Assembly: GCA_963762525.1 (NCBI GenBank)
Contig: CAVXKT010000003.1
Span: forward strand, 558,001 to 622,000
Reading direction: 5' to 3'
Source: DATFDN01 sp963762525
Lineage (GTDB): Bacteria; Pseudomonadota; Alphaproteobacteria; Acetobacterales; Acetobacteraceae
Length of the DNA stretch: 64,000 nucleotides
Position 1 is the stretch's first letter. Each line of letters starts with the position of its first letter. The position numbers were made by a program, and so were the translations under genes. The notes under the pieces are model-generated. The model saw only the letters and a program-made list of their open reading frames with translations, searched no databases and had not been told where the DNA came from. Positions 1-10,313 of this stretch are shown one piece after another.

Positions 1-543
1 CCGCTGCGTCGCAGCGTGCAAGTGGTGTTTCAGAACCCGCACGCTTCGCTCGATCCGCGCTTCAACGTTTTTGCGTCGATCGCCGAGCCGCTGCGCATCC
101 GGGGCGAATCGGCGCCGCGCGATCTGCCGCGCCGGGCGGGAGCACTGCTCAACGATGTCGGGCTGCCGGCGGAGTTCCTCCGCCGATATCCGCATGAGCT
201 GTCGGGCGGGCAGAAGCAGCGCGTGTGCATCGCCCGCGCGTTGGCGCCTTCGCCGCGCGCGCTGCTCCTCGACGAGCCGACCTCGGCACTCGACGTCTCG
301 GTGCAGGCGCAGATCATCGCCTTGCTCGGGAATCTGCGGCGCCGCCACGAGCTCGCGTATCTGTTCGTCTCCCACAACCTTGCCGTTGTCCGCCAGCTTT
401 GCGAGAGAGTGGCGGTCATGCATCGCGGCCGGCTGGTCGAGCAAGGTCCGACCGATCGGGTATTCGCCCGGCCCGAGCATCCCTACACGCAATCGCTGCT
501 TAACGCCGTGTTGCCGCCGCGGCCGGCGGGAGATCGAATTTGA
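1..543 (+). CDS. ABC transporter ATP-binding protein, OppF/DppF family (5' truncated)
   Basis: The reading frame is open from base 1, so the gene starts upstream of the window and lacks its Walker A part. What is visible is the second half of an oligopeptide/dipeptide-type ATPase: the Q-loop region VVFQNPHASLDPR, the signature LSGGQKQR, Walker B LLLDEPTSALD, the H-loop FVSHN, and the family's C-terminal stretch PEHPYTQSLLNAV. The protein would sit on the cytoplasmic face of a peptide-type importer and hydrolyse ATP. The stop codon overlaps the TTG start of the following 2-oxoacid dehydrogenase gene. That suggests co-transcription, though no functional link between the two is evident. The substrate cannot be deduced. 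Confidence 0.9.
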   Translation, partial: PLRRSVQVVFQNPHASLDPRFNVFASIAEPLRIRGESAPRDLPRRAGALLNDVGLPAEFLRRYPHELSGGQKQRVCIARALAPSPRALLLDEPTSALDVSVQAQIIALLGNLRRRHELAYLFVSHNLAVVRQLCERVAVMHRGRLVEQGPTDRVFARPEHPYTQSLLNAVLPPRPAGDRI

Positions 544-1772
544 AGAACTTCGCCCCATTGCGTCTGCATGTTCCGGAGCCGTCATCGCGGCCTGGACGGG
601 AAGCCGACTTCAGCTGGATCAAGGTGCCGGAGGCCGGGGCCATGCCGCGGCCGGATGTCGCCGAGGAGCCGCGGGCGATGCGTGACTTCGCCTACGGTCT
701 CATCCGCGTGCTCGACGCGCACGGTGCGGCCGTCGGTGAATGGGACCCCGGACTGCCGCCGGAGACGTTGCGGCGCGGCCTGCGCGCGATGATGCTGACG
801 CGTGCTTACGACGAGCGCATGTTTCGGGCGCAGCGCCAAGGCAAGACGTCGTTCTACATGCGCTGCACCGGCGAGGAGGCGATCGGGGTGGCGCAGGCGA
901 TGGCGCTGGACGGTCGCGACATGATCTTTCCGACTTATCGCCAGCAGGGGATCCTCATCACGAGGGGCTGGCCGCTGGTGGAGATGATGAACCAGGTGTT
1001 CTCGAACACCCGGGATCGGCTGAAGGGTCGGCAAATGCCGATCATGTATTCCAGCAGGGAGGCGGGGTTCTTCTCGATCGCCGGCAATCTGGCGACGCAA
1101 TTCCCGCAAGCCGTCGGCTGGGCGATGGCGTCGGCCATCAAGCACGACGACCGGATCGCCGCCGGGTGGATCGGCGAGGGCGCCACCGCGGAGGGCGATT
1201 TCCACCATGCGCTAACCTTCGCCAGCGTCTATCGGGCGCCGGTGATCCTGAACATCGTCAACAACCAGTATGCCATCTCGTCGTTCCAGGGGATCGCCGG
1301 CGGCGAGCACACGACGTTTGCGGCGCGCGCCATCGGCTACGGCCTGCCCGCCCTGCGCGTGGACGGCAACGACTTTCCGGCGGTTTATGCGGTCACGCGC
1401 TGGGCGGCCGAGCGGGCGCGTTCGAATCTCGGGCCGACGGTGATCGAATTATTCTCCTACCGCGCCGCGGCGCATTCCACGAGCGACGACCCGAGCAAAT
1501 ATCGTCCCGCCGACGAGGCGAGGCATTGGCCGCTTGGTGATCCGATCGCACGCTTGCAGGAGCATCTGCAAGCGATCGGCGAATGGTCGGCGGAACGGCA
1601 CCAGCAGTTGGCGGCCGAGGTGGAGAGCGAGGTGCGCGACGCCCAGCGCGAGGCCGAGGGGCACGGCACGCTGGGAACCGGCGAACGCCACAGCCCGGCC
1701 ACGATGTTCGACGACGTGTTCAAGGACATGCCGTGGCATCTTCGCCGCCAGCGCCAGGAGCTCGGGTTCTGA
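540..1772 (+). CDS. bkdA1: 2-oxoisovalerate (branched-chain 2-oxoacid) dehydrogenase E1 alpha subunit
   Basis: Thiamine-diphosphate-dependent E1 alpha of the branched-chain 2-oxoacid dehydrogenase complex, which decarboxylates the oxoacids from Val, Leu and Ile. At 410 aa it has the usual bacterial length. The N-terminal extension (LRLHVPEP, then WIKVPEAG) is typical of BCKDH rather than pyruvate dehydrogenase. The ThDP motif begins GWIGEGATAEGDFH and continues to NIVNNQYAIS. The phosphorylation-loop-like segment YRAAAHSTSDDPSKYR is also present. The start is a TTG overlapping the upstream TGA; the next in-frame ATG lies too far inside the conserved N-terminus. It is followed after 2 bases by the E1 beta gene, so this is the head of the bkd operon. 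Confidence 0.95.
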   Translation: MKNFAPLRLHVPEPSSRPGREADFSWIKVPEAGAMPRPDVAEEPRAMRDFAYGLIRVLDAHGAAVGEWDPGLPPETLRRGLRAMMLTRAYDERMFRAQRQGKTSFYMRCTGEEAIGVAQAMALDGRDMIFPTYRQQGILITRGWPLVEMMNQVFSNTRDRLKGRQMPIMYSSREAGFFSIAGNLATQFPQAVGWAMASAIKHDDRIAAGWIGEGATAEGDFHHALTFASVYRAPVILNIVNNQYAISSFQGIAGGEHTTFAARAIGYGLPALRVDGNDFPAVYAVTRWAAERARSNLGPTVIELFSYRAAAHSTSDDPSKYRPADEARHWPLGDPIARLQEHLQAIGEWSAERHQQLAAEVESEVRDAQREAEGHGTLGTGERHSPATMFDDVFKDMPWHLRRQRQELGF

Positions 1773-1774
1773 TC

Positions 1775-2788
1775 ATGGCGCGGATGAACATGGTCCAGGC
1801 GCTCAACTCGGCGATGGACGTGATGCTGGCGCGCGACGACAATGTGGTCGTCTTCGGCGAAGACGTCGGATATTTCGGCGGTGTCTTCCGCTGCACCGAG
1901 GGTCTGCAACGCAAATACGGCCCCGAGCGCGCCTTCGACACGCCGATTGCCGAGGCCGGCATCCTGGCCACCGCCGTGGGCATGGGCGTCTATGGCCTGC
2001 GTCCGGTGGTGGAGATTCAGTTCGCCGACTACATCTATCCGGCCACCGACCAGCTCGTCTCGACCGCGGCGCGACTGCGCTACCGCTCGGCGGGCGAGTT
2101 CACCGCGCCCATTACCGTCCGCGCCCCTTGCGGCGGCGGCATCTTCGGCGGGCAGACGCATAGCCAAAGCCCGGAAGCGATCTTCACCCATGTTTGCGGG
2201 CTGAAGACCGTGATTCCGTCCAATCCCTACGACGCCAAGGGCCTGCTGATCAGTGCCATCGAGGACGACGATCCGGTCATCTTCCTCGAACCCAAGCGCC
2301 TCTATAACGGGCCGTTCGACGGCCATCACGAGCGTCCGGTGAGGCCTTGGACCGAGCATCACGCGGGCGAGGTGCCGGACGGTCACTACAGGGTCCCGCT
2401 CGGCACCGCCGCGGTCGCGCGCCCGGGCGCAGCGGTGACTGTTCTCGCCTATGGTACGATGGTGCATGTGGCGCTGGCGGCGGCGGAAGAGTGCGGCGTC
2501 AACTCGGAGATCATCGACCTGCGAACGCTGGTTCCGGTCGATATCGATGCGATCACGAGGTCCGTGGCCAAGACCGGCCGCTGCGTGATCGTCCACGAGG
2601 CCACCCGCACCAGCGGCTTCGGCGCCGAACTGGCAGCTCTCGTGCAAGAGAACTGTTTCTACAGCCTGGAAGCGCCGATCATTCGGGTAACCGGCTGGGA
2701 CACACCCTATCCGCATGCTCTTGAGTGGGACTATTTCCCCGGTCCGGCGCAAGTCGCGGAAGGATTGCGGAAGGCGTTGGACTGCTGA
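1775..2788 (+). CDS. bkdA2: 2-oxoisovalerate dehydrogenase E1 beta subunit
   Basis: 337-aa beta subunit that completes the E1 heterotetramer with the upstream alpha subunit. The start MARMNMVQALNSAMDVML is the canonical beta-subunit N-terminus, and the family motifs FGEDVGYFGGVFR, FDTPIAEAGI and FADYIYPATDQL follow. The transketolase C-terminal domain ends with VTGWDTPYPHALEWDYFPG. The open frame extends further upstream, but ATG 1775 is chosen because it lies 2 bases after the alpha stop and matches family length. The next gene starts 1 base after this stop, a spacing typical of translationally coupled complex subunits. Confidence 0.95.
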   Translation: MARMNMVQALNSAMDVMLARDDNVVVFGEDVGYFGGVFRCTEGLQRKYGPERAFDTPIAEAGILATAVGMGVYGLRPVVEIQFADYIYPATDQLVSTAARLRYRSAGEFTAPITVRAPCGGGIFGGQTHSQSPEAIFTHVCGLKTVIPSNPYDAKGLLISAIEDDDPVIFLEPKRLYNGPFDGHHERPVRPWTEHHAGEVPDGHYRVPLGTAAVARPGAAVTVLAYGTMVHVALAAAEECGVNSEIIDLRTLVPVDIDAITRSVAKTGRCVIVHEATRTSGFGAELAALVQENCFYSLEAPIIRVTGWDTPYPHALEWDYFPGPAQVAEGLRKALDC

Positions 2789-2789
2789 G

Positions 2790-4016
2790 ATGGGCCGCTT
2801 CGTGTTCAAGCTGCCCGATGTCGGCGAGGGTGTCGCCGAGGCGGAAATCGTCGCCTGGCACATCGATGTCGGCGGCACGATCGCCGAGGACGATCCGTTG
2901 GTGGACGTGATGACCGACAAGGCGACGGTGGAGATCCCCTCGCCGCGCGCGGGGCGGGTGCTCGCGATCAACGGCGCGCCCGGCGACAAGGTGCGTGTCG
3001 GCGCCGAGCTTCTGGTTCTTGATGCCGACGGCGAGGAGGCGATGACCCCGCCGGCGCCGGAGCCGGAGCTGAACCCGGAGCCCGTCGCCGTGCCGGCGCC
3101 CCCCGCTGTTGCCACGCCGCCCCCGTCGTCGTCGGCACCGCCGAGTCGGGCCGCCGCAAGGCCACTTGCATCTCCCGCGATTCGAAAGCGTGCGTACGAA
3201 CGCGGACTCAACCTGCAATTCGTCACCGGGACCGGGCCTGGCGGGCGAATTGTTCACGCCGATCTCGATGCGTATCCGACATCAAGCGGCGAGACGAAGA
3301 AGGCGAAACGAATCGCGGGCGAGGATATCGAGGAAATCAAGCTTATCGGATTGCGCCGCGTGATCGCCGAGCGGATGCAGCAATCGAAGCGCCGCATCCC
3401 GCACTACGCCTATGTCGAGGAACTCGACGTCACCGCCGTTGAGGAGCTGCGCGCTCACCTCAATATCAGTCATTCCGATCGGCCGCGGCTTACCGTTCTG
3501 CCATTCCTGATCGCTGCGCTGGTTCGTGCCATCCCGCGCTTTCCGCAGATCAATGCGCTGTTCGATGACGAGGCTGGAGTCGTGCGCCGACACGCTGGCG
3601 TGCATGTGGGCATTGCGACGCAAACCGATAACGGGCTGATGGTGCCGGTGCTTCGTCATGCCGAAGCGATGGGATTATGGGAGGCCGCGGCCGAGATCGC
3701 GCGCCTTGCCCTGACCGCACGGGAAGGCAAGGCGGCGCGCGGCGAGCTGAGCGGCTCCACCATCACCATCACCAGCCTCGGCGCGCTCGGCGGCATCGTC
3801 TCCACGCCGGTGATCAACTTCCCGGAGGTGGCGATCATCGGCGTCAACCGCATCGTCGAGCGGCCGGTGGTGCGCGAGGGGCGGATCGTCGTGCGCAAGA
3901 TGATGAATCTGTCGAGTTCCTTTGATCATCGGGTGGTGGACGGCTGGGATGCGGCGCGGTTCGTTCAGGTGCTGAAGGCGATGCTCGAGCAGCCGGCGAC
4001 GCTGTTTATCGACTGA
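2790..4016 (+). CDS. bkdB: Branched-chain 2-oxoacid dehydrogenase E2, dihydrolipoamide acyltransferase
   Basis: 408-aa core acyltransferase. Residues 1-78 are a single lipoyl domain with the lipoylation site in MTDKATVEIPSP. A proline/alanine-rich linker follows (about 85-125). The peripheral-subunit-binding domain is at about 128-165 (ASPAIRKRAYERGLN, then TGPGGRIVHADL). The catalytic domain carries the C-terminal active-site motif SFDHRVVDGWDAARF with the catalytic His and Asp. The enzyme passes the branched acyl group from the E1 thiamine to CoA through lipoyllysine. The upstream open frame is read-through only; ATG 2790 follows the E1 beta stop by 1 base. The gene is followed 9 bases later by the E3 gene. 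Confidence 0.95.
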   Translation: MGRFVFKLPDVGEGVAEAEIVAWHIDVGGTIAEDDPLVDVMTDKATVEIPSPRAGRVLAINGAPGDKVRVGAELLVLDADGEEAMTPPAPEPELNPEPVAVPAPPAVATPPPSSSAPPSRAAARPLASPAIRKRAYERGLNLQFVTGTGPGGRIVHADLDAYPTSSGETKKAKRIAGEDIEEIKLIGLRRVIAERMQQSKRRIPHYAYVEELDVTAVEELRAHLNISHSDRPRLTVLPFLIAALVRAIPRFPQINALFDDEAGVVRRHAGVHVGIATQTDNGLMVPVLRHAEAMGLWEAAAEIARLALTAREGKAARGELSGSTITITSLGALGGIVSTPVINFPEVAIIGVNRIVERPVVREGRIVVRKMMNLSSSFDHRVVDGWDAARFVQVLKAMLEQPATLFID

Positions 4017-4025
4017 GGAGGCGGC

Positions 4026-5414
4026 ATGATCCGCGCCAAGGTGCTGGTGGTAGGCGGCGGCCCGGGCGGCTATGTGGCGGCGATCCGCGCCGGTCAACTC
4101 GGGTTGGAGACGGTGGTCGTGGAGGCCGACAGGCTCGGCGGCACTTGTCTGATCCGCGGCTGCATTCCGTCGAAGGCGCTGATTCACGCGGCGGCAAAAT
4201 TCGACGACATGCGGCGCGCCGCGGCGGGCGACGGCATCGGCATTATCGTGCCCCGGGCGCCATCGATCGATCTCGCGCAAACCATGCGCTGGAAGGACGG
4301 CATCGTCGATCGGCTGAGCACGGGTGTGGGCGTTCTGCTGCACAGGGCGAAGGTGCGGGTGCTGAAGGGCTGGGCGACGTTTTCCGACGCCAAGACCTGC
4401 ACCGTCCAAACCGAATCCGCTACCGAGACGGTGCGCGCCGAGCATGTGATCCTGGCGAACGGCTCCGGACCCGCCGCGCTGCCGGGGCTGGAGCTCGACG
4501 ATGCGGTGATCTCATCGACCGAAGCATTGGCCCTGGATCGGGTGCCCCGACGCGCTCTCGTGATCGGCGCGGGCTATATCGGGCTCGAGCTGGGGACAGC
4601 GTTGCGCAAGCTGGGCGCGGAGGTCACGGTCGTCGAAGCGCGCGAGCGCATCCTGCCGAATTGGGACGAGGAGCTGACCAGCCCGGTGAAGCGCCGGCTG
4701 GAGGGCGCCGGCGTGACAGTGCTTTTGGGAGAGCGCTGTGTGGTTACGAAGCGTACGCCCGGCGAGGCGAGCGTTCGGATCGGCGACAGAGCGAACATCG
4801 CGGTTGACAAGGTGCTGGTGACGGTGGGTCGAAAGCCGCGGACGCAAGGTTGGGGCTTGGAGACGATGGCCGTCGATATGGACGGGCCGTTCGTGCGCGT
4901 GGACGAACGCTGCCGAACCTCGATGCGCGATGTGTGGGCGATCGGCGATCTCGTCGGCAATCCGATGCTCGCGCACAAGGCGTCGGCGCAGGGCGAGATG
5001 GTGGCCGAGCTGATCGCCGGCGCCCGCCGGCGCTTCGATCCGGTCGCCATCCCGGAAGTCTGCTTCACCGATCCCGAGATCGTCAGCGTGGGCCTTGGTC
5101 CGGCGGAGGCTGTCGGTGAGGGCGACCTCATTGTGGCGCAGTTCCCCTTCTCCGCCAACGGACGTGCACTCGGGATGGAGGCGGGAGAGGATGGCGGGTT
5201 CGTCCGCGTTGTCGCTCGTCGCGACGATCACCGTCTGCTCGGGGTGCAGGCGGTGGGCGCTCATGTCAGCGAGCTGGCGGGCGAATTCACGCTGGCGCTG
5301 GAAATGGGGGCGCTGCTCGAGGACGTGGCCGGCACGATCCACGCCCACCCGACCCTGACCGAGGCATTCCGCGAGTGTGTCTCGCGGGGGCTCGGGCGGG
5401 CGATTCATATCTGA
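4026..5414 (+). CDS. lpdA: Dihydrolipoyl dehydrogenase (E3)
   Basis: 462-aa FAD-dependent pyridine nucleotide-disulphide oxidoreductase that reoxidises lipoyllysine of the upstream E2 with NAD+. It shows the FAD dinucleotide fold VVGGGPGGYVAAIRAGQLG, the redox disulphide GGTCLIRGCIPSK, the NAD-binding GAGYIGLELG, the second FAD motif VWAIGDLVGNPMLAHKA, and the C-terminal catalytic HAHPTLTEAF. A ribosome-binding site (gaggaggcgg) precedes ATG 4026. As the last gene of the bkd operon it is probably the complex-specific lpdV-type E3. Its 3' end overlaps the convergent glycosyltransferase gene by 10 bases, so no terminator fits between them. Confidence 0.95.
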   Translation: MIRAKVLVVGGGPGGYVAAIRAGQLGLETVVVEADRLGGTCLIRGCIPSKALIHAAAKFDDMRRAAAGDGIGIIVPRAPSIDLAQTMRWKDGIVDRLSTGVGVLLHRAKVRVLKGWATFSDAKTCTVQTESATETVRAEHVILANGSGPAALPGLELDDAVISSTEALALDRVPRRALVIGAGYIGLELGTALRKLGAEVTVVEARERILPNWDEELTSPVKRRLEGAGVTVLLGERCVVTKRTPGEASVRIGDRANIAVDKVLVTVGRKPRTQGWGLETMAVDMDGPFVRVDERCRTSMRDVWAIGDLVGNPMLAHKASAQGEMVAELIAGARRRFDPVAIPEVCFTDPEIVSVGLGPAEAVGEGDLIVAQFPFSANGRALGMEAGEDGGFVRVVARRDDHRLLGVQAVGAHVSELAGEFTLALEMGALLEDVAGTIHAHPTLTEAFRECVSRGLGRAIHI

Positions 5415-8400
5415 GGTTCTGCGGGATCGATGGAGAGGCTCAGCAACAACTCGGCAACCGGATGCACCGCGTTCGGTTCCAGCTGACGCAGGCAGGCGAG
5501 GTCGCGGGGGCAGTCCTCGGGCCGGGCGAGATAGCACGGACTGCAACTCATGCTCCGTCGCAGTGCGACGGCTGCCGGGCCGAGGGGCGACCACTCGAGG
5601 GCATCCACTGTCCCGGAGTGGATACCGAGCGTCGGAACGCCGAGGGCGGCGGCGATGTGCTTGGGGCCGCTGTCGTTGCCGATGTAGAGTGCCGCTGCGC
5701 CGAGCAGGGCGGGGATGTCCGCGAGCCGTGTTTGGCCGATCAGGGAGCGGACCGCTCCGATGTTGCGGATAGCGGACAGGATCGCCTCGCCGAGATGCAC
5801 CTCGTCCGGGCCGCCGATCAGAACCACGTTGCGGTCGGCGCCGTGGGTCAGCATGTCGATCAGCGCGGCAAAATTCTCAGCAGGCCAGAGCTTCATCACC
5901 GTCCCGCCACCCGGATGGACGACCACGACCGGCTTCTCAAGCAACTCGCGCAGCTCGGGAGCGAGCAAGCCCGGGTCGCGCGCGGCGATCGCTGCCGCTT
6001 GCCCGGCCGCGCCCGCGTCGCCCGCGGCGCCGACCGCCTGCGACGAGGCGCAGGAGATCGAAGCTTACATGGGCGCGCTTGGGCTGCAGGCTGCGGTCGC
6101 CTTCCCATTCGATCGCGATATCAAGATACGGGAAAGCGCCCATGTGATCGTAGCCGGCGAGCAACCGGGCGCCGGTACGGCGGAGCATCGCACGCGTGTC
6201 CGGCTGCTTGCGCAGATCAATAGCGAGATCGTAGCGGCAGGCGGCGAGGCGACGGGCGAGAGCGGCGAGCTGTTCCTCGCTCAATTCGATTACGCCGAGC
6301 TGTGATCGGGAGTGGAAGAACTGGAATTCGATGCAGCGATCGAAGAGAAAGCTATCGGCCGCGATCGCGCAGGTGCCGGGGCTGGCCAGCAGATCGAATG
6401 ATCCGGAGGGGAACAGCGCCTTCAATCGGCGCACGGCCGGCAACGCCGTGATGAAGTCCCCGATATGGTCGAGCTTTACAATGAGGATGCGCTTGATGTC
6501 CGCGTTGCGGAACAGGGGGCCGGGAATGATCGCCTGAACCGGCTCGTCGTCGGGGCGAAGTTCGTCGGTATGGCGGAAGAGGCGCGGGCTGAGGAACGGA
6601 TCGCCGGCGGCGAACGTGGTGCTCCATTTGCGGGCAAAATCCCCCGCTTCACGCTCTTCCGACAACTGGCTGCGGCTGGCGAATTCATGGTGGATCAGCG
6701 TCGAATGCGGCGTGTAGATGTTGGCGAGTCCGGCCCGGTGGGCGCGCAGGCAGAAATCAACGTCGTTGTTGACGACGGTGTGGCTCTCATCGAACCGGCC
6801 GAGCGCCTCGAAGGTCTCGCGGCGGACCAACAGACAGGCGCCGGTGACGGCGATGACGTTGCGCTGCGTGAGCGCCAGGCCGAAATAGCCCGGCTCGGTC
6901 TCCGCGACAAAGCGGAAGGCGTGGCGGGCGATTCCGGGCTCGGCGAGGAACATGCCGCCGTGCTGAACCGTGCGGTCGGGATAGAGCAGGCGTGCGCCGA
7001 CCACGCCGACCTCGGGCCGGCTCGCGTGCTCCAGCATCGCGTCCAGCCAGTCGGGCTCGATTATTTCGGTGTCGTCATTGAGGAAAAGCAGGAAGTCGGC
7101 TCTCGCCTCCCGCGCCGCGAGGTTGTTGAAGCGCGACCAGTTAAATGCGCCCGGAATGTTGACCACGCGATCGGCTTGCGCGGTGACGAACGCCTTCAAC
7201 TCGGGCTGGTCGTCGGGCACGTTGTCGATCACCACGATCTCGAAATCTCGATAGCCGGTCTTCGCGCGCAGGGTTTCGATGCAGCGCCGGATGTGGCCGT
7301 GCGCGCCGCAGGTAGGTATGATGATGCATACTTGGCCCGCATGATCGGCGTGACGCTTGAACCGCCAGATGCCGGGCGCGCATCCTTCCAGTATCGTCGC
7401 TTGCACGCCGCGCCGCGTCGCGGCCCGGGCCAGGGCGCCGCGCTCGCGACCGGGATCGTCAAGCGCCGCCGCACCGCGCTGACAGAGCAGCTTCGGGATG
7501 TGCTCGATTCGGCGCGCCGTCTCGGCCAGTTGCAGCAGAGCATCGTATTCGCCGAGTGCCGCCAGATCGCGCAGCGTAATCGCGCACCGGGCGAGCGTCC
7601 CCGGGGAGACGAACCAGGGGCGACCGATATAGTTGGTGGACAGCAGCAGATCGGGCGCGAAATCGGGCTTGAAGAAAGCCTCGCGTTCGCCGCTCGCAGG
7701 GCTGATACGTTGCTCGTCGGCGTAGATCAGATCGGCGTCGGGGTGCTGCGCGCCGGCGAGGGCGGCTTCGAGCAGCGCGTCGGCGCCAAGCTCGTCGCCG
7801 GATGAGAGAACTCCGAGCCATTCCGCCTGCTCGGCCACGTCAACGAGCCGCTGATCGTGGTGCTTGCCGACGGGATGCAGCACGCGCACTCTGGCGGTAA
7901 GTTCGGCGGCTCGGAGCGCCTCAATTGCGGCCGCTTTCTCTTGCTTGCCGCCGACCAGGATGCTCGCGCTCCAACTCCCGTAGGCTTGGCGGTCGAGAGC
8001 GCCCAGCGTCGTCGCAAGCGAGGCGTCGGGCCGATAGCGAATCAACAGGTGAAAGCGCGGATGATAGCCCGCATGGTCGAGCACGCGGGTGAGCAGGTCG
8101 GCCTCGGCGGCCGGAACGCGGGTCCGAATCGAGAGCTGATTATCGGTCTCCGTCTTGCGAACCGTAACGGCAAAGCGCCGGGTCAGTGTCTTGCCGTTCA
8201 CCGCACGGACGATGAGGGCGACCTCGTGCGGGCCGTCCTTCAGGGCGCGCGGCGGACAGTGAAAGGCGAAGCCGCTGCGCAGTGATTGGGTCCATTCGGG
8301 ATAGGCGGCGCCGACATCCTGGCGCACCAGCCCGATATGCGCCGCACCGATCCGAGCATCATCGAGATGCACCTCGACCCCAGCGATGCCCGAGCGCGTC

Positions 8401-9686
8401 AGCGCCCAGCCCTCGATCGTCATTCGCCCGGCGATCATTCCGATGACGGCGCCATCGACAACCGTCGGCAGGTCGAGCTGAAACTTGAACTCGTCGTCTT
8501 CGGCCTCCGCGCTCGGCGCCGGAAGATCGAATGTCGCCGGAATTTCGCTCGTTTCGACCCACCGCTCATCGGTTGCGGTGTCGTCCATCCCGTTGCGGAT
8601 CGTGAGGCGCAGTTGATGCGGGCCGGCATCGATCGCGCCCAGATGGTGCCGCAGTCGGAATCCGGACAGTCGCGCGAACGGAATTCGCGGAAAGCCCTCG
8701 CCTACGTCGGGGCGCGGCAGGCCGATCTCGGCGATGCCGGCAGGCACGCCGTCGAGCGCGATCGCGACCTCGGCGATGCCGGCGGCGCAGACGGCCCAGC
8801 CCTCGATCCGGAGCTCGCCGGCGTCCGAGAGGCGGGCAAAGTCGCAGTGAGAGAGGATCCGGCGGCGGGGATCGGGCGCGGCCGGAGGCACCGGGGCCGG
8901 AGGCGCCGGAGCCGCGAGCCTTTCCAACCGCCGGACCACCTCATGGGTGACGCCGTCGCGGCTAATTGCGCGCACCGTGATCCGGTCCACGTGATCGGGG
9001 AGAGCGGCCGGCGCGTCCAAGGCGAATCCCGACGTCGCGGCGTTCGGATACATCGGCAGGATGGCGGCGACATCCGGTCGTGGGCAATTGACGCGGGGCG
9101 GGCCGATGCGTGCGCCCTCGGCGCCGATCGCGACCGCAAGCACGGGGGTGAGCGACACCACCCAGCCATGAACGCGCAGGCGGCCGTTATGGTCGCACGT
9201 GGCGCGTTCGACGTGCAGGAACGTCGGCGGCCGGCTTCCGTCGGCACCCTCCATCGCCTGCGCGGGGCCGCGGACGACTCGGGCCAGCCGGCCGTCCGCC
9301 GAATGCGCCTCCAGCGTGAAGCTTTCGGCCCTCTCGGCGCCGTCGTCGGCGCGCGCCACAAGCGTGAAGACGCAGTTTTCGATCGGGCTGTCGGCGGGAC
9401 GGGAGAGGTGGAGGTGAAACACCGCAGCCCGGGGTCCATCGTCGGACAGCTTCGCATTGGTCGCGGGGCGGCCGAAACCGAAGAGCGCGATCGTCTCGCC
9501 GTCGGCCAGCAGCCCGATCTCCTCGGCCGGGGCGCGGCTCAGCACGCGGCCGCGGATCAGCCAATCGCAACGGCCGCCGATGACATGGCCGGGAATTTCG
9601 GGGTCGATCTCAATGACCGGCAGCTCCGAGCCGGCCGACGCCGCGGCTGCCGGCTCGGCGATCAGGTCCGCATCGGCGGAAGGCAC
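5405..9686 (-). CDS. Giant modular glycosyltransferase (carbohydrate-binding-like repeats, two GT2 modules, GT9), frameshifted
   Basis: Two reading frames form one gene of about 1,420 codons. 9686 to about 6035 encodes the N-terminal part. The rest continues in another frame to 5405, starting near 6035 (LLAPELRELLEKPVVVVHPGGG). Residues about 165-480 hold three copies of a GW module (HGWVV, EGWAV, EGWAL, each followed by an RPDV/RQDV and a GF motif). About 545-780 is a degenerate GT2 domain with LIYADEQRIS. About 785-1060 is a full GT2 domain (VCIIIPTC, LLFLNDDTEI). The C-terminus is GT9, heptosyltransferase-like (ILIVKLDHIGDFITALPA, then IGNDSGPKHIAAALG). A likely role is assembly of a surface glycan. 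A 1-base indel separates the GT9 halves. Both stay conserved, so it may be a sequencing error. Confidence 0.85.
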
Positions 9687-9697
9687 GCGATCGCCGG

Positions 9698-10093
9698 CTA
9701 AATACGGAACGGCAACCGGCCTTCGCGGTAGCCGTCCTGATCAAAATGCGCTTGCGCCGAAGCGAAATCGCCGCGCCGGACGCTTTCGGCGACGTCCGAA
9801 TATTCGGCAAGATACCATTCAGGATCGACGGTGATGGGGAACGGCTCGCGACCCTCGAAATAGCCGTCATCGACAAAGTGGCGGCGGGGGGAGCGGATCT
9901 CGCCGGACTTCACCGCGCGATCGATGTCTTCGTATTTGCGCGAATACCATTTCTCGTCGATCTCCACCGAGACGAGCAACAGTCTCAGAAGAGAGAGGAA
10001 ATCCTCGTAGGAGGCGGTGACCTGGACCTGGCCCTTGACGGTGGAGATATCGACGAACTGCTTCAATGCTTCGAACGGCGGCAGGTACTTCAT
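9698..10093 (-). CDS. Small two-repeat protein of the WYLxxYxDV/EGRxP type
   Basis: 131 aa, no signal peptide and no membrane segment. It contains two tandem copies of a module of about 42 residues: KWYSRKYEDIDRAV, HFVDDGYFEGREPF, then EWYLAEYSDVAESV, HFDQDGYREGRLPF. The same module occurs once at the N-terminus of the GT2/GT4 fusion at 14865-17488 (AWYLLRWPDIAEV, HFLGWGAEEGRSP). This links the small protein to the polysaccharide machinery. The upstream 50 residues (ALKQFVDISTVKGQVQV) resemble nothing I recognise. It lies 11 bases upstream of the giant glycosyltransferase gene and is probably co-transcribed with it. Biochemical function is unknown; a docking or scaffold role is speculation. 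Confidence 0.75.
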   Translation of the reverse strand: MKYLPPFEALKQFVDISTVKGQVQVTASYEDFLSLLRLLLVSVEIDEKWYSRKYEDIDRAVKSGEIRSPRRHFVDDGYFEGREPFPITVDPEWYLAEYSDVAESVRRGDFASAQAHFDQDGYREGRLPFRI

Positions 10094-10313
10094 CGAATCC
10101 TCTTTCGAAGAATGCGCGTTCCAACGGCTGGCGACAACGGGCGGTGCATCATACCGGCGTCAGTTCGAGGTTGGAACACCAATCATGAGGTTTCCGCTTT
10201 GTTGTGGGCGGCACACGGATTATGACGCCCCGACCGGATTCGGTGGATAAGCTGAGCGGGATCATCGCCGATCCGCCTCTCCTCATCGGCGCCTTGTGGG
10301 GCAATGTGCGCGT